A stretch of DNA of 64,000 bases from Thioclava sp. JE_KL1 (GTDB lineage: Bacteria; Pseudomonadota; Alphaproteobacteria; Rhodobacterales; Rhodobacteraceae): NCBI RefSeq assembly GCF_009296265.1, contig NZ_WBJS01000003.1, positions 124,001 through 188,000 on the forward strand, given 5' to 3'. The translations under genes and the position numbers were made by a program. Below, one piece after another: positions 53,586-62,401 of the stretch (the stretch's first letter is position 1; each line of letters starts with the position of its first letter). A model generated the notes under the pieces. It did not search any database. It was not told where the DNA came from and saw only the letters and a program-made list of their open reading frames with translations.

Positions 53586-55253
53586 CTTGCCCGCCTCCAG
53601 CGCCGCCGCGCGCATCGCCGAGAGCGACTGGCGCGGGGTCAGCGCCTCGGGCGAGATCACGAGGTCCAGCACCGCGCCGGTCTCCGAGGCCCGCGCCCGG
53701 TCGAACGCGGCTGCGAAATCCTCCGTCCGCTCGACCCGCTCGCCGTGGAAGCCATAGGCCTTCGCCAGCGCCGCGAAATCGGGGTTCACCGCCATCGAGG
53801 TGCCGGAGACGCGGGTCGGATAATTGCGCTCCTGATGGGCGCGGATCGTGCCGTAAATCCCGTTATTTAGGATCAGAATGATCGGCTGCGCGCCCGCCTG
53901 CGCGGCGGTGGCAAGCTCCTGCGAGGTCATCTGGAAATCGCCGTCGCCCGCGAAGCAGACCACCGTCTTCTCGGGCTGCGCCACCTTGGCCGCGATGGCC
54001 GCCGGCACCCCGTAGCCCATCGCGCCCGATTGCGGCGCAAGCAGCGTGGCGTTCGGCCCGAAGCGGAAGAACCGCCCCGGCCAGACCGCGAAATTGCCCG
54101 CCCCGTTGGTCAGGATCATGTCCTCGGGGAGTTCCTCGCGCAGATAGGCGCAGACCTTGCCCATATCGACCGGCGAGGGCAGATCGGGCAGATCGAAGCC
54201 GGCCTCATAGGCCGCGCGGCCCTCGGCCCGCCAGTCGGCCCAGTCACCTTTGACCGGCTCCAGCGCGCCAAGAGCTGCGGCAAAGGCGTTCGGCCCGGCA
54301 TGGATGCCCAGTTCGGGGCGGTAGATCTTGCCGATCTCCAGATCCGAGCCATGAACATGGATCAGCCGCTGCGCCGGCTGCGGCACGTCCAGCAGCGTGT
54401 AGCCATCGGTCGTGTTCTCGCCAAAGCGCGCGTTGATCGCGAGGATCACGTCGGCCTCGCGCATCAGGCGCTTCACATGCGGCGCCATCCCGACGCCTGC
54501 ATCGCCGCAGAAGACGGGCGAATTATTGTCGAACTGGTCCAGATAGCGAAAGACGGAAAGCACAGGTATATCAGAGGCTTCCGCGAAGGACTTAATGTGC
54601 GAAGTGCCGTCCCCGCGCCAGTTGCACCCGCCATAGAGGATCAGCGGACGCTTGGCCCCGGCCAGCATCTCGCGCAGCTCGCCCATCGCCGCCGGATCGG
54701 GCTGCGGCTCGGTGATCCGAACGGGCGCAGCAAGCGGCGTGGCCTCGGTCATCGCGGTCAGCATGTCCTCGGGCAGAGCGACCACGACCGGGCCGGGCCG
54801 CCCGCTCACAGCCATCGTCCAGGCGCGCGAGAGGATTTCGGGGATGCGCTCGACCCGGTCGATCTCGACGGCCCATTTCGCCATGGTGCCGAAGACCGCC
54901 TTGTAATCGAGCTCCTGAAACGCCTCGCGGCCCTTCATATCGGTGCCGACCTGCCCCACGAAGAGGATCATCGGCGCGGAATCCTGCATCGCCGTATGCA
55001 CCCCGATCGCGGCATTGGTGGCCCCGGGGCCGCGCGTGACCATGCAGATGCCGGGCTCCCCGGTCAGCTTGCCGTAAGCGGCGGCCATGAAGCTCGCCCC
55101 GCCTTCCTGCCGACACAGCACGAAATCCAGCGTGCCTTGCGTGTCGTGCAGCGCGTCGAGCACCGCGAGATAGCTCTCGCCCGGCACCCCGAATGCCTTG
55201 CGCGCACCAAGCCCCACGAGGCTTTCGACCAGAACCTGACCACCGTTTCTCAT
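53577..55253 (-). CDS. Thiamine pyrophosphate-dependent enzyme (acetolactate synthase-like)
   Basis: 558 residues from ATG 55253 (MRNGGQVLVES). It has the N-terminal catalytic Glu in GVPGESYLAVL (about residue 25), a central FAD/regulatory-type domain and the C-terminal TPP-binding motif GDGDFQMTSQELATAAQ with NNGIYGTIR (about residues 430-465). It is the large-subunit type of acetolactate synthase, but such enzymes also include benzoylformate decarboxylase and sulfoacetaldehyde acetyltransferase relatives. No ilvN lies next to it. A frame continuing to 55538 is rejected because no start signal is found there. Confidence 0.85.
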   Translation of the reverse strand: MRNGGQVLVESLVGLGARKAFGVPGESYLAVLDALHDTQGTLDFVLCRQEGGASFMAAAYGKLTGEPGICMVTRGPGATNAAIGVHTAMQDSAPMILFVGQVGTDMKGREAFQELDYKAVFGTMAKWAVEIDRVERIPEILSRAWTMAVSGRPGPVVVALPEDMLTAMTEATPLAAPVRITEPQPDPAAMGELREMLAGAKRPLILYGGCNWRGDGTSHIKSFAEASDIPVLSVFRYLDQFDNNSPVFCGDAGVGMAPHVKRLMREADVILAINARFGENTTDGYTLLDVPQPAQRLIHVHGSDLEIGKIYRPELGIHAGPNAFAAALGALEPVKGDWADWRAEGRAAYEAGFDLPDLPSPVDMGKVCAYLREELPEDMILTNGAGNFAVWPGRFFRFGPNATLLAPQSGAMGYGVPAAIAAKVAQPEKTVVCFAGDGDFQMTSQELATAAQAGAQPIILILNNGIYGTIRAHQERNYPTRVSGTSMAVNPDFAALAKAYGFHGERVERTEDFAAAFDRARASETGAVLDLVISPEALTPRQSLSAMRAAALEAGKGR

Positions 55254-55363
55254 GCGCGCGTCTCTCTCCCCTTGTGCCGCCCCGCGCATCGGCGCGGCGC
55301 TTTCGAGAGGCCTAGCACGCGCCAAATCCGAGCGCACCCCCGGCAGGTCGCGAGCGCGCCAGA

Positions 55364-56278
55364 TCACCCGGCGAGGTAGGTCCGGAACCACGCGATCATG
55401 CGCTCCTCGGCCAGTTTGGCGGCGGCCTCGTCGTAGCGCGGCGTCGTGTCGTTGTGAAACCCGTGATTCACGCCCGGATAGATATAGGCCTCGTAGCGCT
55501 TGTCGTTCTCCTCGAGCGCCTTTTGATACTCCGGCCACATCGCATTGATCCGCTGATCGAGCGCTGCGAGCTGGATCATCAGCGGCGCCTCTATCATCGC
55601 GACCTGCGCGCTGTCAGGCGCGGCCCCGTAGAACGGCACGCCCGCGCCCATTTCGGGATAGGCGACGGCGAGCTTGTTCACCACGCCCCCGCCATAGCAG
55701 AACCCGGTCGCACCGACCTTGCCATTGGTGCCGTCGAGCGTCTGGAGATACTCAAACCCGGCGAAGAAATCATTGAGCAGCGCGCCCTGATCGAGGCTGC
55801 GCTGCATCGTGCGCCCCTCGTCGTCATTGCCCGGATATCCGCCGAGCGAGGACAGCCCATCGGGGCCCATCGCCACGAAGCCCGCCTTGGCGAGGCGGCG
55901 CACCACGTCGCGAATATAGGGGTTGAGGCCGCGGTTCTCATGCACGACGAGGATCGCTGCAGGCGGATTGTCCGGATCGATCTGCGTCGGGCGCACCAGA
56001 TAGGCGGTGATCTCGCCGGTGCCGTTCGGGCTCGAATAGGTGATGTCTTCGCCCTGAATGTCAGGATCGTCCTCGGCCACCTGCTGAGCCAGCGCATAAT
56101 CGGGGGCAAGCGCGCTGAGGATCGCCAGCGCGGTCACGCCGCCCACCGCCCATTTCCCCGCCCGATCGAGAAATTCCCGTTTCGAGATCTTGCCATGGAC
56201 ATAGTAATCGTAGAGATCGAGAAGTTCCTGGTCGAAATCGGCCGCCGTCAAGCGGCGCGCATTGGCTGGATCGGTCAT
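55364..56278 (-). CDS. Dienelactone hydrolase family protein (YghX-like)
   Basis: 304 residues from ATG 56278, with GGAGGAGGA upstream. The nucleophile elbow is GFCYGGG (Cys about residue 194), with an Asp in LAALDQRIN and the His in GVNHGFHND. The first 70 residues are unusual: a cytoplasmic-type start (TAADFDQELLDLYDYYVHG), then KREFLDRAGKWAVGGVTALA, resembling a twin-arginine signal set 35 residues inside the protein. E. coli YghX relatives have the same arrangement. Monocistronic by position. Confidence 0.85.
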   Translation of the reverse strand: MTDPANARRLTAADFDQELLDLYDYYVHGKISKREFLDRAGKWAVGGVTALAILSALAPDYALAQQVAEDDPDIQGEDITYSSPNGTGEITAYLVRPTQIDPDNPPAAILVVHENRGLNPYIRDVVRRLAKAGFVAMGPDGLSSLGGYPGNDDEGRTMQRSLDQGALLNDFFAGFEYLQTLDGTNGKVGATGFCYGGGVVNKLAVAYPEMGAGVPFYGAAPDSAQVAMIEAPLMIQLAALDQRINAMWPEYQKALEENDKRYEAYIYPGVNHGFHNDTTPRYDEAAAKLAEERMIAWFRTYLAG

Positions 56279-56461
56279 GGTGAATCCTCCTCCTGAGACC
56301 GGGAAGCATATCACGCACGAGTGATTTTCCGTCGCATTATCGACGCGCATTTCATGCGAGGCGCCCTCCTCACGCCGCGGCTGATCTAGCGTGCCGCGTC
56401 GCATCACAAACCAAATATTCTCAATAGACCTTGGGTTGCATCTTGCAATTACGTTACGTTT

Positions 56462-56479
56462 ATAGGTTGTTAAACCTAT
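56462..56479. promoter_or_regulatory. Inverted repeat upstream of the BgsB-like gene
   Basis: ATAGGTT and AACCTAT are exact inverted copies separated by GTTA, 44 bp before the gene start. It could be an operator. The 244-bp gap (56279-56522) also contains a small ACGTT tandem repeat just before it. Confidence 0.5.
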
Positions 56480-56522
56480 TGGCCCCGCCCCGCTGTAACG
56501 TGTCATCTCGAGGAGCCCCGAA

Positions 56523-57662
56523 TTGAAAACTTTTCGCCCTGTCATCGGTATTATTTTGGTTGCGGGCGCGCTTTGGGTGATCGTCGGAGAGCAGATGTCG
56601 GGCGTGAGCGCCGATGCCGTCGTCAATGCGCCCGTGGTCACGGTGCGCAGCAGCACCGCCGGCAAACTCTCGATGCCGAAACGACCGCTCGGTGCCCATG
56701 TCGACAAGGGTGAGCGGCTGGCCACCGTCGATGATATCCTCTCGGACACGACGCGGCTCGAAGATTTGCGGATGGAGCTGGCGAATGCCGAGGCGAATGT
56801 CGCGCGGATCAAAAGCGACCTCGCCGCCAAACGCACGCAACGCGACGCCTATAGCGCGCGCAGCAAGCTCTATCGCACGCATCGCATCGCCGAGATCGAG
56901 ACGAAGCTGAAATTCGCCCGCGCGCGGCTCGACCGGCTGCAGCCCGATGCGCAGAGCACGGAGACGAGTGCCACGAACGTAGCGCAGACCGCCCCCGCCG
57001 CCCCGGCGGAGAACGGCCCCGTGACGCAAGCGCGCGAAGACGTGGCGCTGCTTGAAAACGCGCTCGACGCCGCCAAGTCCGGCGTCTATCTGGGCGACGG
57101 CTATAACGACGCCCCAAGCTCCGAACAGCGCGGTGCGCTTCTCGATGAGGAGATCGCCTCACTCGAGGCGGACCTCACCGAGGCCGAGGCCCGCGTCAAG
57201 ACGCTCGACGCGCGCCGGTCGAAGGAACAGACGCGGGTGAACACACTGAGTTCAAGCCAAGTGACATCGCCTGCAAACGGGATCTACTGGGAAACCCTGC
57301 AGGCAGATGGCGTGACGGTGCAGCGGGGCGATCCGATCATGTCGCTCGTCGATTGCGATGTCTCGCTGGTGACCGCTTCGGTGAGCGAAGGCGTCTACAA
57401 CACCCTCAAGGTGGGCGATTCCGCGACCTTCAAGCTGGCCGCGCGCGACAAGATTTACGACGCGACGATCGCGCGGCTCGCCGGCAGCGGCGCGGCGCGC
57501 GTCTACCAGAACCTCGCCATCGCGCCGAGCCAAAAACATCTCGAGCGCTATGATGTGACGCTTCTCGTTCCGGACCTGAAATCCGATGCCGATCTCGACT
57601 GTCCCGTGGGGCGGACCGGGCGCGTGTTCTTCGAGCACCGCCCCCTCGACTTCCTGCGCTGA
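56523..57662 (+). CDS. bgsB: HlyD-like membrane-fusion protein, BgsB-type beta-glucan synthase partner
   Basis: 379 residues from a TTG start at 56523, with GAGGAG upstream. N-terminal membrane anchor (about residues 5-23), then a lipoyl-type region (SSTAGKLSMPKRPLGAHVDKG), long coiled-coil helices (about 75-230), and a periplasmic barrel. The gene is 12 bp before a GT2 glucan synthase. The HlyD-GT2 pair matches the order and sizes of bgsB-bgsA, which make mixed-linkage beta-glucan under c-di-GMP control in Sinorhizobium meliloti. The protein would help export the polymer across the periplasm. Confidence 0.7.
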   Translation: MKTFRPVIGIILVAGALWVIVGEQMSGVSADAVVNAPVVTVRSSTAGKLSMPKRPLGAHVDKGERLATVDDILSDTTRLEDLRMELANAEANVARIKSDLAAKRTQRDAYSARSKLYRTHRIAEIETKLKFARARLDRLQPDAQSTETSATNVAQTAPAAPAENGPVTQAREDVALLENALDAAKSGVYLGDGYNDAPSSEQRGALLDEEIASLEADLTEAEARVKTLDARRSKEQTRVNTLSSSQVTSPANGIYWETLQADGVTVQRGDPIMSLVDCDVSLVTASVSEGVYNTLKVGDSATFKLAARDKIYDATIARLAGSGAARVYQNLAIAPSQKHLERYDVTLLVPDLKSDADLDCPVGRTGRVFFEHRPLDFLR

Positions 57663-57674
57663 GGGCGGGGCGGC

Positions 57675-59663
57675 ATGTTCTTCTATCCGCAACTGGGAGA
57701 GCTTGGCTCGGCGGCGATGCAGCTCATCCTCGTGGTGGGTATCACCGCCATTCTGCCGAGCTTCGTCAAACCGCGGCGCAACTGGCACCGTGCGGTGCTG
57801 CTGGGGATCAGCGCGGTACTGGCGCTGCGCTATATCTGGTGGCGCGCGACCGAGACCCTCGCCCCGCCCGGCCTGACGCTGGATGCTCTGGCGAGCTGGT
57901 CGCTCTTCGGCCTCGAAGCCTTCACCATGATCGGCTCGCTCAGCGCCTTTCTGGTCCTGTCGCGGATCAAGTTGCGCAGCGAGGAAGCGGACAAATACGC
58001 CAATCTCCCGACGGAGAAAGAGCCGCTCGTCGCGATCCTGATCGCTACCTATAACGAGGATCGCGACGTTCTCGAACGCACCATCGTGGGCGCGAAATTC
58101 CTGCGCCATCGCAACAAGATGATCATGGTCTGCGACGACAGCCGCCGCGACTGGCTGCGCGATTTCTGCGAGACCAAGGGCGTGCGTTACATGCGCCGGG
58201 CCGACAATGAGGGGCAGAAGGCGGGCAATATCAACCACGCGCTGGACCGGCTGGCCGAAGAAGAGGTGCAGCCCGATTTCGTAGCAATCCTCGATGCGGA
58301 TTTCGTGCCCCATCGCGGCTTCATTTCCCGCACGCTGGCGCTGTTTCACGACCCCGACGTGGGCCTCGTACAAACGCCGCAACACTTCTTCAACTCCGAC
58401 CCGATCCAGCACAATTTCCGGCTCGACAGCTCCTACCCGGACGAGCAGCGCTTCTTCTTCGACCAGATGCAGCCCGCGCGCGACGGCTGGGGGATCGCCT
58501 TTTGCTGCGGCACCTCCTCGGTCTGTCGTTGGAGCGCGCTGCGCGAGATCGGCGGCTTCAACACCGAGAGCGTGACCGAAGATTTCATGCTGACGCTGGC
58601 GTTGCAGAACGCAGGCTGGCGCACCGTCTATCTGGCCGAGCCGCTGACCGAAGGCCTCGCCCCCGAAGGCCTCAAGGAATACATAACCCAGCGCGCCCGC
58701 TGGTGCCTCGGCCTGATGCAGATCGCGCGGTCCTCGCTTGGCCCGTTCTCGAAAAGCAATCTACGCCTGCGCGACCGCTGGAGCGTCATCGACTCGATCT
58801 TCTACTGGACCACGACCTTCCCCTTCCGGATCGCGGCGATCTGCTACCCGCTGCTCTACTGGTATTTCAACATCACGGTGGTGAATGCGGGCCTCGCGGA
58901 TGTGCTGAGCTATTTCGGGGTCTATTACCTGTGGAGCCTGATGATACTGAACATGCTCAGCCGCGGCATGGTCGTACCGCTCCTGAACGACGTGAGCCAG
59001 TTGATCGGCGCGATCCCGATCGCCCGCGCCGCCTTCACCGGCTTGCTGCGGCCCCATGGCCACCCGTTCTCGGTGACGGCGAAAGGCGGGGATCGGTCGA
59101 AGGTCGTCGTGCAATGGCGGATCATGATGCCGTTCCTGATCCTGTTTTTCCTGACGTTGGGCGGCCTTCTGATCGGGATCATCTGGGATCGCTTCGCCTA
59201 TTACGACGCGGGCGACGGCAAATGGGTGATCCTGTTCTGGACGGTCTATAACCTGTTCCTGCTGGCCGCGACCTGCCGTGCCTGCGTCGAGCTGCCCCGG
59301 CGCGAAATCCATGTGGCCGACAAGCCCGAGCGGATTTCCTTCGTCTCCGACGGCACGGAATACTGGGTCTGGATGACCTCTTTCACGATGGACACGGTGC
59401 GCCTGCGCGGCCTGACCTTGCCGGAACAGACCCGCGGGATGTTGACGATCGACCAGATCACCGACCCGATCGAATGCTACGTCATCGCGAAGACCCGCGA
59501 TGGCGCGCGCCTCCAGCTTCTGCCGACCGAGGAGCAGCGCGAAGAACTTTTCGTGCGCTTCTATGCCGAAGGGGACGAGCCGGGCGTCAGCCATGTGAGC
59601 GCGAGCGCGCTTCTGCACGACATCTACCGCCGCTTCTTGCCGAAATACTCCTCGGACGAGTGA
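57675..59663 (+). CDS. bgsA: Family 2 glycosyltransferase (BgsA/cellulose synthase-like), polymer synthase
   Basis: 662 residues, close to S. meliloti BgsA (about 671). Membrane segments lie at both ends (N-terminal about 10-28, 32-50 and 70-90; C-terminal cluster from about 390). Processive GT2 motifs are all visible: ATYNED (UDP site), DADFVPHRG (metal site), TEDFMLT (catalytic Asp) and QRARWCLG (QxxRW). There is no complete C-terminal PilZ domain, as in BgsA, which binds c-di-GMP through its C-terminus. It would polymerise UDP-glucose and secrete the glucan. Cellulose synthase itself is less likely, because bcsB/C are absent. Confidence 0.75.
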   Translation: MFFYPQLGELGSAAMQLILVVGITAILPSFVKPRRNWHRAVLLGISAVLALRYIWWRATETLAPPGLTLDALASWSLFGLEAFTMIGSLSAFLVLSRIKLRSEEADKYANLPTEKEPLVAILIATYNEDRDVLERTIVGAKFLRHRNKMIMVCDDSRRDWLRDFCETKGVRYMRRADNEGQKAGNINHALDRLAEEEVQPDFVAILDADFVPHRGFISRTLALFHDPDVGLVQTPQHFFNSDPIQHNFRLDSSYPDEQRFFFDQMQPARDGWGIAFCCGTSSVCRWSALREIGGFNTESVTEDFMLTLALQNAGWRTVYLAEPLTEGLAPEGLKEYITQRARWCLGLMQIARSSLGPFSKSNLRLRDRWSVIDSIFYWTTTFPFRIAAICYPLLYWYFNITVVNAGLADVLSYFGVYYLWSLMILNMLSRGMVVPLLNDVSQLIGAIPIARAAFTGLLRPHGHPFSVTAKGGDRSKVVVQWRIMMPFLILFFLTLGGLLIGIIWDRFAYYDAGDGKWVILFWTVYNLFLLAATCRACVELPRREIHVADKPERISFVSDGTEYWVWMTSFTMDTVRLRGLTLPEQTRGMLTIDQITDPIECYVIAKTRDGARLQLLPTEEQREELFVRFYAEGDEPGVSHVSASALLHDIYRRFLPKYSSDE

Positions 59664-59680
59664 GCCCGCGGGGCGCGCGA

Positions 59681-60268
59681 TTAATAGGTATTGATGGAGA
59701 TGCCGACGAAGGCTTCCTTGGCCAACGCGCGCCAACCCGCCCGGATCGAGACCGGCCCGTCGTCGATTTTCTGGGTCACCGCGATGGTACGCTCGGAATA
59801 GGTGTCGCTTCCGCCCGCGGAGAGTTCGAGCCCCAACCCGGACCGGTTCCCGGCCTGAAACAGCGCGAACCAGTCCTGATCGATCGTGTTGTATTGCCCC
59901 AGCATGAAGACATGCCCGAAGCTGGTCGGCGTATACCGCTCCAGCCCCACGCGCGCGCCGAGTCGCCAGTTATCATCGTCCAGCGTGCGCCCGATGCTGG
60001 GGCCGAGCTTCAGCGTGCCGATTCCCTCGAGCGCGAAGTCCCGCGTCACGGCCGCGCCGGTCGACCATCCGCCATCGTAATCCGAGAAATTCGCGCTGAA
60101 GCTCACCTTCCCGCGCGACATCGAAAAGACCGTGTCTGAGGTATTCTGCGCAGCGTCGAACTGCACAAACGTGCCATCCGCGCGGGCTTGCGAGCCCGCC
60201 CCCAGTGACAGTGCCAGGCAGGTCGCGATCGCGACGCTTACTCCTTGAATCTTTTGCATATTTCGCAT
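59681..60268 (-). CDS. Exported beta-rich protein of unknown function
   Basis: 195 residues from ATG 60268 (alternative start 60259). Signal peptide (about 1-28: IATCLALSLGAGSQARA), then a mature part of alternating polar/aromatic segments such as SFSANFSDYDGGWSTGAAV and WRLGARVGLERYTPTSFG, ending in a terminal aromatic Tyr. This suggests an outer-membrane beta-barrel. It is convergent with the glucan synthase gene and divergent from the Cache sensor. It could be a secretion partner of the polymer, but only its location suggests this. Confidence 0.65.
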   Translation of the reverse strand: MRNMQKIQGVSVAIATCLALSLGAGSQARADGTFVQFDAAQNTSDTVFSMSRGKVSFSANFSDYDGGWSTGAAVTRDFALEGIGTLKLGPSIGRTLDDDNWRLGARVGLERYTPTSFGHVFMLGQYNTIDQDWFALFQAGNRSGLGLELSAGGSDTYSERTIAVTQKIDDGPVSIRAGWRALAKEAFVGISINTY

Positions 60269-60537
60269 CCTGTAAGCCTGTGCCCGAGACCTTTGCGGCC
60301 CCTCGATCTGCAATCTGGTTTTTGCGGAAAGACCCGTCGATCGAGCCCTCGCAGTCCCGTACCCCGGGAGCTTGTTCCTTCGAGTGTTTGGCATCGCTTT
60401 GCGCTTTGCAAGCCATCCTTCCGGTCCGCGAAAAAATTAACCTTGAAATGGGCCCGCACCACTTTCTCGCCGTATTTACTCAGTAACCATGATTTAAATC
60501 GGACCCCTTCTACAATTAACGTAGGATTGAAGCGAAG

Positions 60538-61671
60538 ATGAGCATTCGGCGACAACACAATCTCGGGGGCATTTTCCGACGCACCGCTCTGGCGATGGTG
60601 CTCGTCGTGGCAGCGACGGCCGTCTTCGTCGCCAAGGTCGTGTCGGATCAAGCCCATGAATTTCAGACAGCCATTGAACACAAACTGGTCCTGAGAGGCT
60701 CGGATGCGATCGCGCTCAGCTTCAACACGGCCCTGATGCGCGAATGGGACAGTATGCATGCCGTTGCGCGAAGCATCGGCACCGCGTCGCAAGACGACAT
60801 CAACAAGTTCATGGACGCCGTCGCCCGCACCGGGGGCCAGGTCGCTTGGGCAGGCTTCGCCGCGCCCGATGGCACGATCATCTCCGGCTCGAACGGCTAT
60901 GAGGTCGGCAAGAATGTCAGCTCCAAGCGGTGGTTCCGCGATGGTATCCGCGTGCCGTCGGTCGACTCGATCACCGAGACGGCCACCAATGCGCAGACCG
61001 GCAAGATGGAGTATTTCCTGAACCTCTCGACCCCCGTGAAGGGCGCGAACGGCCAGAAGATCGGCGTGCTGGTCTACCGCGTGCGGATCGCATGGGTGCG
61101 CAGCTTCCTGTTCGAGGCGAGCAAGGAACTTGGCATCGACGTGGTCGTGCAGGACATCAACGGCGATCCCGTCATCGACACCCGTCAAGACAGCACGCCC
61201 CTGCCCAAAAGCCTGACGTCAAGCGCGAGCCTGCGCAGCAAGTCTTCCGGCGTCTTCCACCTTGTCGACGGCAAGGACGGCGGAACCTATGCCTTTGCGC
61301 CGGATTTCGTCTGGAACAAACTACCCAACTTCGGCTGGCGCGTCTTCGCGGTTCTGCGCCGCGACAACATCTCGAACGATCTGCCGGTTTTGACGCAGGT
61401 GACGCTGGCGACGGTCGCAGCCGCGGCGCTGTGCCTGCTCGGCGTGACGCTGGTGTTCCTCAAGCTGCTGCTGCGCCCGGTCGAGCGGCTGGCAGAGGAT
61501 GCCAAGAGCATCGCGAACGGCAAATACGTCTTCCCCGAAGAAGCGACGAGCTCTCAGGAAGCCGCCTCGCTGTCGAGCGCACTCGCGATCATCCAGAGCA
61601 AGCTCACCCCACAGCGCGGCGAGCGGCCGCCACGGTCGACACCTGAGGCGACACCCGAACCGCATTCGTGA
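60538..61671 (+). CDS. Cache-HAMP sensor without an output domain
   Basis: 377 residues. A membrane helix (about 16-36), a periplasmic Cache-like sensor (about 40-280; contains WAGFAAPDGTIISGS and MEYFLNLSTPVKGANGQKIG), a second helix (about 285-308) and a HAMP-like segment (about 310-345: LRPVERLAEDAKSIANGKY). It then ends within 40 residues with a Pro-rich tail (RGERPPRSTPEATPEPHS). There is no GGDEF, EAL, kinase or methyl-accepting domain. A T-run terminator follows, so it is not a truncation at the contig edge. Confidence 0.75.
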   Translation: MSIRRQHNLGGIFRRTALAMVLVVAATAVFVAKVVSDQAHEFQTAIEHKLVLRGSDAIALSFNTALMREWDSMHAVARSIGTASQDDINKFMDAVARTGGQVAWAGFAAPDGTIISGSNGYEVGKNVSSKRWFRDGIRVPSVDSITETATNAQTGKMEYFLNLSTPVKGANGQKIGVLVYRVRIAWVRSFLFEASKELGIDVVVQDINGDPVIDTRQDSTPLPKSLTSSASLRSKSSGVFHLVDGKDGGTYAFAPDFVWNKLPNFGWRVFAVLRRDNISNDLPVLTQVTLATVAAAALCLLGVTLVFLKLLLRPVERLAEDAKSIANGKYVFPEEATSSQEAASLSSALAIIQSKLTPQRGERPPRSTPEATPEPHS

Positions 61672-61696
61672 TCTGGGCCTGACTTGGGATCGAGAC

Positions 61697-61724
61697 AAAA
61701 AGGGGCGCATCGGCGCCCCTTTTT
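61697..61724. terminator. Bidirectional intrinsic terminator
   Basis: AAAAAGGGGCGC pairs with GCGCCCCTTTTT around ATCG and is followed by more T residues. It separates the Cache sensor (plus) from the convergent PAS-LuxR gene (minus). A clear rho-independent terminator in both directions. Confidence 0.92.
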
Positions 61725-61740
61725 CATCGGGGCGACGCGT

Positions 61741-62307
61741 CTAGAGCGGCAGCCCCGTGAGCCGCGCCACCAGTTCGGCGGTGTTGCGCGCGCCGAGTTT
61801 CGCCTGCAGTCGCGCGCGATGCGCCTCTGCCGTACGCGGCGACAGTTCCAGCACCCGCGCGATCTCCTTGTTGGTCTGCCCCTCGGCCAGAAGCGCTGCC
61901 ACCTGCCGCTCGCGCGCGGTCAGATCGACGACGGGCCGCAATTCCGACAGATCGGCAAAGCTCCACACAGCGCGCGCGAAGGGATCGTCGGGCGTCAGCG
62001 ATTGCCCCCGCACCCGGCACCAGAACAGAGACCCGTCGCGACGCTGCATGATCCGCTCATCGGCATAGCGCCCGGTCTCGCGCATCCGCCGCAACCCGAT
62101 CTCCCCGATGCGCAGGAACTCCTCCTGCGACGGGTAGAGCACGGCGAGCGAGCGCTGCGGCAACTCGTCTTCGCGATAGCCGAAACTCTCGCAAAACCGC
62201 GCGTTGCACCGCTCGATCACCCGGTCGCGGGTGACCGCCAGCCCGACCGGCGCATGCTCGAACGCCAGCAGCGCCATCTCATCGCTGTCCAGCAGGTCCT
62301 GCTCCAT
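61741..62307 (-). CDS. PAS-LuxR type transcriptional regulator
   Basis: 188 residues. N-terminal PAS domain (about 10-120: ALLAFEHAPVGLAVTRDRV and FGYREDELPQRSL), then a LuxR-type helix-turn-helix (about 130-180) with LTARERQVAALLAEGQTNKE and LSPRTAEAHRARL. No phosphoreceiver domain. It is divergent from the thiolase-ligase operon, 94 bp away, so it likely regulates that operon in response to a small ligand or redox state sensed by the PAS domain. Confidence 0.88.
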   Translation of the reverse strand: MEQDLLDSDEMALLAFEHAPVGLAVTRDRVIERCNARFCESFGYREDELPQRSLAVLYPSQEEFLRIGEIGLRRMRETGRYADERIMQRRDGSLFWCRVRGQSLTPDDPFARAVWSFADLSELRPVVDLTARERQVAALLAEGQTNKEIARVLELSPRTAEAHRARLQAKLGARNTAELVARLTGLPL

Positions 62308-62401
62308 CCTCTTCTCCCGATAGCGTAGTTCTACGAATAGAGGTCGTGCCGCCCCTGCGCTAGTCTCCCCCGCAACGGAGGATCATTGGGAGGAGAGCCG
62401 C

